From Gemmatimonadaceae bacterium (GTDB lineage Bacteria > Gemmatimonadota > Gemmatimonadetes > Gemmatimonadales > Gemmatimonadaceae): a stretch of DNA of 64,000 bases. The DNA is taken from assembly GCA_036504815.1 (NCBI GenBank), contig DASXUN010000006.1, positions 1-64,000 of the forward strand. Reading direction: 5' to 3'. The position numbers and the translations under genes are program-made. The notes beneath the pieces are model-generated. The model made no database searches and had not been told where the DNA came from. It saw nothing but the letters and a program-made list of their open reading frames with translations. Each line of letters begins with the position of its first letter. The stretch's first letter is position 1. Positions 34,929 to 42,083 of the stretch are shown piece by piece.

Positions 34929-35612
34929 ATGCGGTATCATGAAATGCTGTCCACGGTTCGTCCGCGGCGCGGTGCGGCGGTGGTCCTGCTGCTCGCGCTG
35001 AGCGTATCCGCCTGTTCGATGCTGAACAAGAAGGGGCAGGGGGCGCTGGTGGGCGCCGGGGTTGGCGGCGCCGTCGGCGCCGTCGTCGGCAACCAGACCG
35101 GCTCCACGGCACGCGGCGCGATCATCGGGGCCGCCGTTGGTGGGCTCGCCGGCGGGATCATCGGCCACCAGATGGACCAGCAGGCAAAGGAGATCCAGCA
35201 GAACATCCCGGGCGCGACCGTCCAGCGCGTGGGTGAAGGCATCGCGGTCACGTTCGCGTCGAGCATGCTGTACGACTTCGATTCCGACGTCGTGCTGTCC
35301 GCCGCGGCGACGAACCTGCGCAATCTCGCCGCGAGCCTTGGCAAGTACCCGAACACCGACATCCTGATCGTCGGTCACACGGATGCCACAGGCAGCGCCG
35401 ACTACAACCAGGGGCTCTCACAGCGTCGCGCGACCGCGGCGGCCAACTACCTCATTGCGCAGGGCGTCGCCGCAACACGCGTGCGCACCGCGGGACGCGG
35501 CGAGATGGAGCCGATCGCCACGAACGACACGGAGCTCGGTCGGCAGACCAACCGCCGCGTCGAGATCGCGATCGTCGCGAACGAGGCGACGCGCAAGACC
35601 GGCGGCAACTAA
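34929..35612 (+). CDS. YiaD-like OmpA-family lipoprotein with glycine zipper
   Basis: The 227-residue precursor has a lipobox (LLLALSVSACS), then a Gly/Ala-rich glycine-zipper region (GALVGAGVGGAVGAVVGNQT, ARGAIIGAAVGGLAGGIIGH) and a C-terminal OmpA domain (MLYDFDSDVVLSAAATNLRN, VGHTDATGSADYNQGLSQRR, NRRVEIAIVANE). This is the layout of YiaD/YfiB-like proteins that bind peptidoglycan from the outer membrane. The peptidoglycan-contact residues Asp and Arg are present. An ATG 15 bases further in is also possible. The next OmpA-family gene follows 30 bases later. Confidence 0.92.
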   Translation: MRYHEMLSTVRPRRGAAVVLLLALSVSACSMLNKKGQGALVGAGVGGAVGAVVGNQTGSTARGAIIGAAVGGLAGGIIGHQMDQQAKEIQQNIPGATVQRVGEGIAVTFASSMLYDFDSDVVLSAAATNLRNLAASLGKYPNTDILIVGHTDATGSADYNQGLSQRRATAAANYLIAQGVAATRVRTAGRGEMEPIATNDTELGRQTNRRVEIAIVANEATRKTGGN

Positions 35613-35641
35613 ACGTGTTCTCACTCTTCCGGAATTCCTTC

Positions 35642-36694
35642 ATGCAACGACAGATCACCCTGCTGGCGGCGGCCCTGCTGCTGACCGCGACGGCGTCCGA
35701 AGCCCAGCGCGCCGAGGCCGCGGAGGTCGGCGTCTTCGGGCAATACTCGAAGTACGACGCCTTCACGCACCTCAAGAACGGCGTCGGGGTCGGTGCGCGG
35801 TTCGGCATCTATCCCTTCAAGAACTTCGCGCTCGAGTACGAAGCCGACATGACCAAGACGAGCAGTTCGCTCCTCGGCGACCTGACCGCGTGGAACAACC
35901 GCATTGACGGCATCTTCTACTTCCCGATGAGCCAGAAGCTCAAGCTGCTCGCGGGCGGCGGCTGGACCGGCACGCGGTATTACTCGGATACGACGCTCAA
36001 TGAATTCGACTCCGGCGGCAACGCGGTGGTCGGCTTCAAGTACTGCTTCAACGACCGGTGGGCCATGCGCACCGACGTCAACGCCGACTTCAAGGATCCG
36101 TCGGATCAGACGCTGTCGGGTGAGCGCACGCGCACGTACAATGTGCGCCTCGGCTTCAGCCGCTTCCTCGGCGGCCCGTCGCGCAACAGCCCATGCTATA
36201 TCGCCCCGCCGCCTCCGCCTCCGCCGCCGCCGGCTCCGGTGAAGGTCACGCCGGCCCCGGCCCCGCCGCCGCCGATGCCGCCGACGCCCGTGCTGCAGGA
36301 GACGCCGACGCCGCAGCAGCCAGCTCCGGCCCAAAAGCCGGCGCCGACGCGCCGCGAACTGCTGACGCTGCGCGGCAATGCGTTCGAGTTCGACAAGTCC
36401 AGCCTCACGGCTGGCGCCAAGGACACGTTGCAGGTGGTCGTGAATTCGCTGAAGAACTTCCCCGATGCCAAGATCGAGATCCAGGGGCACACGGATTGGA
36501 TTGGCAGCGAGAAGTACAACCAGGCGCTGTCCGAGCGTCGGGCGAATGCCGTGCGGGATTACCTCATCACGCAAGGCATCGCCGCGGGACGCATCACGAC
36601 GATCGGCTACGGTGAGACCCAGCCGCTCGCAACCAACGAGACAGCGGCGGGACGTGCGCTGAATCGCCGAGTGGTGATCATCGAGGTGCCGTAA
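35642..36694 (+). CDS. OmpA-type porin: beta-barrel, Pro-rich linker, peptidoglycan-binding domain
   Basis: The 350-residue precursor has a signal peptide (MQRQITLLAAALLLTATASE), a barrel of about 165 residues (VGVFGQYSKYDAFTHLKNGV through YNVRLGFSRFLGG), and a Pro/Ala/Thr-rich linker (PPPPPPPPPAPVKVTPAPAP, residues about 185-235). The C-terminal OmpA domain has FEFDKSSLTAGAKDTLQ, IQGHTDWIGSEKYNQALSER and LNRRVVIIEVP. It closely follows classic OmpA organisation. The ATG at 35642 gives the signal peptide directly; a GTG at 35615 would add nine residues. A hairpin of the CACGGAGGCACG family follows the stop. Confidence 0.92.
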   Translation: MQRQITLLAAALLLTATASEAQRAEAAEVGVFGQYSKYDAFTHLKNGVGVGARFGIYPFKNFALEYEADMTKTSSSLLGDLTAWNNRIDGIFYFPMSQKLKLLAGGGWTGTRYYSDTTLNEFDSGGNAVVGFKYCFNDRWAMRTDVNADFKDPSDQTLSGERTRTYNVRLGFSRFLGGPSRNSPCYIAPPPPPPPPPAPVKVTPAPAPPPPMPPTPVLQETPTPQQPAPAQKPAPTRRELLTLRGNAFEFDKSSLTAGAKDTLQVVVNSLKNFPDAKIEIQGHTDWIGSEKYNQALSERRANAVRDYLITQGIAAGRITTIGYGETQPLATNETAAGRALNRRVVIIEVP

Positions 36695-36700
36695 CGACCG

Positions 36701-36740
36701 CGTGCCTCCGTGTCTCCGTGCGCTTCATCACGGAGGCACG
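36701..36740 (+). terminator. Hairpin of the CACGGAGGCACG family after the OmpA gene
   Basis: CGTGCCTCCGTG (36701-36712) is perfectly complementary to CACGGAGGCACG (36729-36740). It starts 7 bases after the stop. Its arm is the same sequence as in the long palindrome at 8974-9130. Further on, 36818-36852 holds four GCCATC-type units of the second palindrome family; no gene is seen up to 36862. Confidence 0.6.
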
Positions 36741-36862
36741 AGGGAGCACGGAAGGAATCGGAGCAGCGGAAAGACTGCGGGGGCGTGGCGGGAGAGTTCC
36801 CCGTCACGCCCCCCTTTCCGTCCGCCATCCGCCATTCGCCATCTGCCGTCCGTCTCCCTCAC

Positions 36863-38656
36863 CTACCATTTCATCAGACTGGCCGGCATCGCGCCCGTGC
36901 GGACACGCGCCACGTCGGCGGGTTCCCGCCACAACAACCGCGTGCGGTCGGTGGAGCTGACGCGGAGTTCGAAGCGTGACTCGCCCGGCCCGGCATTCAA
37001 GGGGAAGGCGAGGTCGGCGCGGAACGTACGCTTCCCGCCGGGTGAAGCGCCGAGCAGCGTGATCCCGGCGGCCGTGCGAATCGGAGTGGTGCGGCCGAAC
37101 GGAACATCGCCCGCCAGCAGCCGGCCGGCCGTGATGAAGAGACCGACGGCCGCATCCGCGCGCGAGCCGAAGGTATTCACCAGGCGACGTTCTTCCATCC
37201 TGGCCACGAGGCGCTGGCTTCCGGCGTCACGGCTGCCGCCGAAGCCCGGCAGGCCACCCTCCGGGTCGCCGAAGGTCAGCTGGGCGGGGAAGGCCAGATG
37301 CTGGACACCGGCGATGTCGAGGCTGGCGAGATGCGCGCGCACGCCGGTGAGATTGCGGTACCACGCCAGGCGGCCGCTCACCACGACGCCATCCCAGCGG
37401 TGTGTGCGGTGGACCCCGCGCGCCTCGGCGAGCGCGCGGACCATGCCGAAGGACGCCGGACCGCCCATGCCCGCATACAGATCGCCGGCCAGGAAGATGT
37501 CCCCCTCGTGCGCCGGCGCGAGGACACTGGAGCCGGCGAGCACGTTGAGTTGCACGCCCACGCCCATATCCTGCGCGGCGGTGAGGGCGTCGAAGCCGCT
37601 CACCGTGATGAATCGCAGCGCGCGCAGCCCGCCGATGGCCGCGAGACGCGTGGTGGCGAATGCTGGAAACCGGAACGGGTTGGCCGGCCCTTCGACGAGC
37701 CCGGTGTCGCTGACGACCACGAATCCCGGCGTGGTGCGCACATCCTCACCCAGCAGGGCACCTCCGACGAGCGCCACCGTGCCGCGTCCGCTCGGGCGGC
37801 CCAACCGCGTCACCCAGCCCATGTCGTACGAGGTGCGTCGCACGAAAAGCGAGACAGCATCGCCGATGGGGCGCCGGAGACCGGTGTACCCGCTCGTCAT
37901 GCCGGCGCGGGCGTGGAAGGCGCGCCGCTGCAGGTCCGTGAGATATGGCCAGGCGAGCTCCAGTCGCACGACCTGTCCGTCAATCGCGCGACGCTCCGCC
38001 TCGAGCGCCACGAAGGCGGGCCGGCCGAACAGCCCGTACTGCACCGCGCTCATGCCGTAGCCGCCGCGGTAGGCAAAGCCACGTTCGCCGTGGGCCGACA
38101 GCGCGAGGCCGCGCCCCTGGTAGTCCTGCGTGCCGAGCAGCAGCGACGACAGCGTGCCGCGGCTGACGCCAACGCCGCCCATCAGGCGCAGTTCGTCCAC
38201 CACCTCGACCGTGAGGCGGACTTGCCGGGTCGCGACGCGCACGGCGCGCACGGAGGCCTTTGCGATGAAGGGCTGCGCGCGTAACAGGCGCTCCGATTCC
38301 AGCCGGTCCCGTTCGGTGCAGACACTGCCGACCGCGAGACGGAGGTACGCCGCAATCACCTTCGGTCGCGTCGGCACGTGCGGGGCATGGAGCGCGCGGG
38401 CGGTCAGGGCGCGCGCGTCGCGCGCCAGTCCAGTGACGTTTGCCGCCTGCGACCGGATGTCGATGGCGATGACGGTGTCACCGTCGCACCCCACAAAGGC
38501 CGGCGCCTCGGTCATCGCGCGCGTGGCCGGCCGTCCGGCGAAGTCCGGCGATGTCGGAGCATTCGTCGAGGTGCCCTGCGCGGTCGCGCCGCGGGCGGCC
38601 GCCACGGCGAGGAAGCCGAGCGCCACACGGCGCACCCGCGCGCATCGCGCGGACAC
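36863..38656 (-). CDS. POTRA-domain outer-membrane barrel (Omp85/surface-antigen-like)
   Basis: The 597-residue precursor has a signal region (VALGFLAVAAARGATAQ), one POTRA-like domain at about residues 55-160 (GDTVIAIDIRSQAANVTGLA, CTERDRLESERLLRAQPFI, VRAVRVATRQVRLTVEVVDE), and then a long run of strand-like segments to the end, like BamA/TamA-related proteins. Exact role unknown; a protein or lipid translocase of the outer membrane is possible, but no canonical VRGF loop was found. The GTG start shares one base with the stop of the upstream cupin gene (TAGTG), so translation is coupled. Confidence 0.72.
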   Translation of the reverse strand: MSARCARVRRVALGFLAVAAARGATAQGTSTNAPTSPDFAGRPATRAMTEAPAFVGCDGDTVIAIDIRSQAANVTGLARDARALTARALHAPHVPTRPKVIAAYLRLAVGSVCTERDRLESERLLRAQPFIAKASVRAVRVATRQVRLTVEVVDELRLMGGVGVSRGTLSSLLLGTQDYQGRGLALSAHGERGFAYRGGYGMSAVQYGLFGRPAFVALEAERRAIDGQVVRLELAWPYLTDLQRRAFHARAGMTSGYTGLRRPIGDAVSLFVRRTSYDMGWVTRLGRPSGRGTVALVGGALLGEDVRTTPGFVVVSDTGLVEGPANPFRFPAFATTRLAAIGGLRALRFITVSGFDALTAAQDMGVGVQLNVLAGSSVLAPAHEGDIFLAGDLYAGMGGPASFGMVRALAEARGVHRTHRWDGVVVSGRLAWYRNLTGVRAHLASLDIAGVQHLAFPAQLTFGDPEGGLPGFGGSRDAGSQRLVARMEERRLVNTFGSRADAAVGLFITAGRLLAGDVPFGRTTPIRTAAGITLLGASPGGKRTFRADLAFPLNAGPGESRFELRVSSTDRTRLLWREPADVARVRTGAMPASLMKW

Positions 38657-39048
38657 TATGCCGTCGTCACGCCGTCGAACTCCTCTGCGTCGGCGACGGC
38701 GTCGGCGCGGGTCTTGTGCACGACGCCGTCGCGATGGTTCGGCGGCGAATACAGGGTGGTGAGCTGCAACGGCGCGGCGCCCGTGTTGATGATGTTGTGA
38801 TTCGCGCCGGCCGGAACGAGCACCGCGTGGCCGACGTCGACGGCCGTGCGCACCCCGTTCAGCTCGGCGATGCCGGTGCCGGCCTCAATCCGGAAGAACT
38901 GGTCGAGCGGATGCACCTCGGCGCCGATCTCCTCCCCGGGCTGCAGCGCCATGACGACGAGCTGGCTGTGCGTGGCGGTATAGAGTACGCGGCGAAAGTC
39001 GGTATTGGCGACGGTGAGTTGCCTGATATTCTGGATGAATCCGTGCAT
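38656..39048 (-). CDS. Single-domain cupin protein
   Basis: The 130-residue protein is one cupin barrel: motif 1 region LQPGEEIGAEVHPLDQFFRI with His and Glu/Gln positions, and motif 2 region VGHAVLVPAGANHNIINTG with a His. It ends with a polar helix (KTRADAVADAEEFDGV). Small cupins of this type bind a metal and may act as isomerases, oxygenases or sensors; no substrate can be assigned. The ATG at 39048 follows GGAG by 7 bases, while longer in-frame starts have none. It is coupled to the downstream barrel gene. Confidence 0.85.
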   Translation of the reverse strand: MHGFIQNIRQLTVANTDFRRVLYTATHSQLVVMALQPGEEIGAEVHPLDQFFRIEAGTGIAELNGVRTAVDVGHAVLVPAGANHNIINTGAAPLQLTTLYSPPNHRDGVVHKTRADAVADAEEFDGVTTA

Positions 39049-39175
39049 GGTCACTCCGGGTTGTAATAGGGCAGCAAACGGGGTCGCTCCCCTGTGCGAA
39101 CGGGACCGCACAAGGGAGCGTGACACCGGGATCGGCACGGACGTTACCAAGACGCCATGCGTCGCCCGGTGTGTC

Positions 39176-39913
39176 CTACGACTTCGGCGTCGGCGCCATC
39201 AAGGCATCGGTGAAGGTGAAGTACGCCAGCTTGCCGGCACCGGTCACCACGAGCGTGGTCGCCGTGCCGCGCTTCAGGTCGATCTTCGGGATGGTGAGCA
39301 GCACCTTCGGGTCCCCCGTCGACCGGAGCTGCAGCGTGACCACCGCGGGCGTCACGTCGGCATAGCCGGCCTCTTTCTTGAACCCCACGTCCTTGAAGAG
39401 CGGCGCGGTGGCGCCGAGCAAGGCGAGGTCGAAGGCGGGAGCGCCCGGCGCGGCATTGAAGACACGGAGGCGGGCCTTGCCACTGTCGGGAATCACGTTG
39501 TCCTTCACCACGCGCAGCGACGTCTTCGCGACGTCTTCCGCGACGAGGAAGATGCTGTAGCGATCGCCGTCGAGCAGAAGCTTCTCCGTCTCTGCGAGCG
39601 TGACGCCCTCGGCGCGCCCGGCGGCGATGACGGTGAAGTCGGCGAGGTTGTTGGCAATCTCGCGATAGTCGGTGACCGAGCCCGGCTTGACGTCATTGAA
39701 GAGGGGCATCTGGCTGAGCTGCACCGACACGTCACCGCCGCGCGCGGCGTTCACGACGCGGACGAGCGACTTGCCCTTGGCGGCCATCGAATCGGCCGGC
39801 GACGACACGTTGGTCTCGCCGGAGCTCGTGGTCTTGATGGGGGAACTGTCCTTCTGGCACGCGCCGGTCGCGAGCACCGCGGCGGCGACAAGGAATGGAA
39901 TCGAGCGGTTCAT
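39176..39913 (-). CDS. DUF4397-domain lipoprotein
   Basis: The 245-residue precursor has a lipobox at Cys19 (AVLATGACQK), a Ser/Thr-rich linker, and two copies of a DUF4397-like beta-sandwich opening SLVRVVNAARGGDVSVQL and ARLRVFNAAPGAPAFDLAL. DUF4397 proteins are common surface or periplasmic proteins with no known activity. A second DUF4397 protein (partial) lies at the right edge of the window. Monocistronic; the region to 40140 upstream holds no convincing gene. Confidence 0.85.
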   Translation of the reverse strand: MNRSIPFLVAAAVLATGACQKDSSPIKTTSSGETNVSSPADSMAAKGKSLVRVVNAARGGDVSVQLSQMPLFNDVKPGSVTDYREIANNLADFTVIAAGRAEGVTLAETEKLLLDGDRYSIFLVAEDVAKTSLRVVKDNVIPDSGKARLRVFNAAPGAPAFDLALLGATAPLFKDVGFKKEAGYADVTPAVVTLQLRSTGDPKVLLTIPKIDLKRGTATTLVVTGAGKLAYFTFTDALMAPTPKS

Positions 39914-40047
39914 ATGCGTGGGACTCGGAGGGAGGAGGTGCAGCGCCGCGCCGGATGCGGTGCGGGAGTGGCGACGAAAGCACTAACTCGGCACGGGGCC
40001 TTGTGGATCGTGACCGCGGGCGGCTGCCCTGCCGTCCGGCGATCCGA

Positions 40048-40072
40048 TGTCGGAGGTTACGAGCGTCCGACA
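40048..40072. other. Small stem-loop in a gene-free region
   Basis: TGTCGGA (40048-40054) and TCCGACA (40066-40072) form a perfect 7-base stem with an 11-base loop (GGTTACGAGCG). It lies alone in the 227-base region 39914-40140, which otherwise shows no protein-like frame. It could be part of a dispersed repeat or a small RNA; nothing decides this here. Confidence 0.35.
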
Positions 40073-40140
40073 GATGCCACCATCGCACGTTGGGCTGATT
40101 CCGGACGTACGCCGGGAGACGGATCGGGATGCGGACCCGA

Positions 40141-40545
40141 TCACGGCGCCTCTCGTGCCGGCCGTCGCGATGTATCCGCGCCGGCCGGCGGTTCGGACAG
40201 CGCCGGCATCGCCACGCCGATCGCCGCGAACAGCCGCTCTGCCGCCACGACGGCCAGCGCCGAGAAGATGCGCTCGACGATGGGATGCGCGAGCAAGCGG
40301 GCGGGCCGGGCGTCGGCGTCGCTGGCCGGGTTTGACGTGGCCGCATCGGGTCGTCCGCTCGTCACCAGGGCCAGCAGCAGCCCACCGGCCGCCGCCACCC
40401 CAACGGCGGCGAGGGGTTGCTTGCGCACCCGACCCCGCCAATCGGTGAGCGCCCGGGCCCGGTCTTCGAGGAGAGCGAGGTTGGCGAGCAGCGCGGCCCG
40501 TTCCGCGGCGATCTCCCGTTCGAAGCGTGCAATGTCGGATTTCAT
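40141..40545 (-). CDS. YqjK/DUF3618-like small membrane-associated protein
   Basis: The 134-residue protein has an N-terminal amphipathic helix with coiled-coil character (SDIARFEREIAAERAALLANLA), a hydrophobic segment at about residues 43-62 (QPLAAVGVAAAGGLLLALVTSG) and a second weaker one (IFSALAVVAAERLFAAIGVAM). The arrangement resembles DUF3618 and YqjK-type proteins. Its ATG overlaps the stop of the holin-like gene by 4 bases, making it the third member of a YqjD/YqjE/YqjK-like operon. Confidence 0.72.
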   Translation of the reverse strand: MKSDIARFEREIAAERAALLANLALLEDRARALTDWRGRVRKQPLAAVGVAAAGGLLLALVTSGRPDAATSNPASDADARPARLLAHPIVERIFSALAVVAAERLFAAIGVAMPALSEPPAGADTSRRPAREAP

Positions 40546-40901
40546 GCGTCACTCGAAGCGTCGGGCCGCAGGTCCGGCACGGCTGGTGGGTGAGTCTCGG
40601 CGAGGTGCGCCCGGCCGTGCACATACAGCACCGCGGCAGCGGCGGCGGGAAGCGTCGCGATCACGAGCGCGGCGAGCCAGAGCGGAAGCAGGCCCGCCAG
40701 CGCGAACATCGCACCAAGCAGCACGAAGAGCGCGGCGATGGTCGCGGCCACCGCTGCGGTCACGAGGAACACGGAGACTTCCCCGTACTCCTCCATTCGG
40801 GCGCGCAAGCCGGCAATCGCCAGCCGCAGCTCCGTGCGCGCGATGCGGTCGACGTTGCCGCCGATGTCACGCACCACCGCGCTGATGGACGATGCCGTCA
40901 T
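40542..40901 (-). CDS. Phage-holin-superfamily (YqjE-like) membrane protein
   Basis: The 119-residue protein has a soluble N-terminal helix (ISAVVRDIGGNVDRIARTEL, RLAIAGLRARMEEYGE), two hydrophobic segments (VFLVTAAVAATIAALFVLLG and AGLLPLWLAALVIATLPAAA), and a polar tail. This is the layout of YqjE/Actinobacterial holin-like proteins, which are chromosomal envelope proteins and not lysis proteins. Start 40901 and stop overlap show operon membership: 20 bases after the YqjD-like gene and a 4-base overlap with the YqjK-like gene. Confidence 0.82.
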   Translation of the reverse strand: MTASSISAVVRDIGGNVDRIARTELRLAIAGLRARMEEYGEVSVFLVTAAVAATIAALFVLLGAMFALAGLLPLWLAALVIATLPAAAAAVLYVHGRAHLAETHPPAVPDLRPDASSDA

Positions 40902-40921
40902 GTGATGGCGCCGGCGATCGC

Positions 40922-41251
40922 CTAGCTGCGCCGAAAGGCGCGCCCGGCGAAGAACCCGAGAATCGCGGCGCCAAGCAGCGCCTTGCCGGGATGCGCCGTG
41001 ATGAGCGACTCGATGTCGTCCACCATCCGGCTGCCGTCGTGCTTGCGGACGTACTTCGCCGAGGTGGCGAGCGAATCGGCGGTGTTGTGTGCAAGGTCCG
41101 CCACGCGGTCCCCACCGGCGTTGATGCCATCGGCGGCGGCATCGAGTCCGTCGGCGGTGGCGATGCGGCCGGCGCGGAAGGCTCCGGCCGCTTTGTCCTG
41201 AAGGTTGGACGAGACGTCGGCGAGGTTGGCGGACAGGGAGGCGGAGGACAC
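40922..41251 (-). CDS. YqjD/ElaB-like (DUF883-type) protein with C-terminal anchor
   Basis: The 109-residue protein is mostly polar helix (SSNLQDKAAGAFRAGRIATA..., SLATSAKYVRKHDGSRMVDD) and ends with a short hydrophobic anchor and basic tail (HPGKALLGAAILGFFAGRAF, then RRS). This is the architecture of YqjD/ElaB, which in E. coli anchor ribosomes to the membrane in stationary phase; that role is known for the family, not shown here. The GTG at 41251 is chosen because AGGAG lies 6 bases upstream. It heads the three-gene operon. Confidence 0.8.
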   Translation of the reverse strand: MSSASLSANLADVSSNLQDKAAGAFRAGRIATADGLDAAADGINAGGDRVADLAHNTADSLATSAKYVRKHDGSRMVDDIESLITAHPGKALLGAAILGFFAGRAFRRS

Positions 41252-41408
41252 GGTGGAGCTCCTGGCTGGATAGGCGGACGACGGCATCAAGGCCGATACG
41301 CCAGTATGGCGCCACGCTCTCACGCCGGGCATCCGGCAAAGGGGTGAATGAGGAGGTACGTCGATCAGGCGATACCGCATCACGCGAGCGCGCCCTATGC
41401 TGCGAGAC

Positions 41409-41981
41409 ATGAGAACCGCCAACGACGTCGCTGCAGAACTGCTGGGGGTGTCGTACGAGGCGCTGGACGCCCAGGCCCAGAAGGTCGCGAGCCACATCGC
41501 CCAGCGCCTGAGCATCGCGCGGAACGCGGCCAAGGAATACGAGGCCGCCGCCACGCTGGGCCAGCGCGCGGCCGATGCGGTGGCGCTGTTTGGTGGCTCG
41601 TGGACCTTCATCGCCCTCTTCGCGGCGATTCTGGTGGCGTGGGTCGGCCTCAACTCGTACTACCTGGTGCGACATCACGACGTCTTCGATCCGTACCCCT
41701 ATATCCTGCTGAACCTGTTCCTCTCGATGCTCGCCGCCATTCAGGCGCCCATCATCCTGATGTCGCAGAACCGACAGGCCGAGAAGGACCGGATCAATGC
41801 CGAGCATGACTACGAGGTCAACCTGAAGGCCGAACTCGAGATCATGCTCCTGCATGAGAAGATGGACCTGCTGCGGCAGGGACAGTGGGCCGACCTGCTC
41901 AAGTTGCAGACGGAGCAACTGCAGCTGTTGGCGACGCTCACCGGAAAGGCGTCCACGGAGGGGCGGGGATCGTCGGACTGA
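41409..41981 (+). CDS. DUF1003-family membrane protein
   Basis: The product is about 190 residues: an N-terminal soluble part (ELLGVSYEALDAQAQKVASH), the DUF1003 core LGQRAADAVALFGGSWTFIA with two transmembrane segments (LFAAILVAWVGLNSYYL and LLNLFLSMLAAIQAPIILMS) followed by QNRQAEKDRINAEHDYEVNL, and a C-terminal helix. The DPYPYILLNLFLS motif is diagnostic. Function unknown; the family is widespread. ATG 41409 and ATG 41397 are both possible since neither has a clear ribosome site. Divergent from the YqjD-like operon with 157 bases between starts. Confidence 0.9.
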   Translation: MRTANDVAAELLGVSYEALDAQAQKVASHIAQRLSIARNAAKEYEAAATLGQRAADAVALFGGSWTFIALFAAILVAWVGLNSYYLVRHHDVFDPYPYILLNLFLSMLAAIQAPIILMSQNRQAEKDRINAEHDYEVNLKAELEIMLLHEKMDLLRQGQWADLLKLQTEQLQLLATLTGKASTEGRGSSD

Positions 41982-42083
41982 GCCGCACGTGCCGGCCGGC
42001 GCGGCCGTGAGGCTCGCGCCCGTTGCCGCGAGTCCATAGTTTGCGCGCATGCTCGGACCTCCTTGCGCGCGGACGCACGGCCC

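Noticed and set aside
39983-40624. Open frame of 213 codons on the - strand crossing the YqjK-like gene start
   Set aside because: Arg/Gly-rich shadow composition, no ribosome site, and it overlaps two better supported genes.
40542-40901. Prophage lysis gene (holin)
   Set aside because: No endolysin, spanin or other phage gene nearby; layout matches the chromosomal YqjE-type envelope operon.
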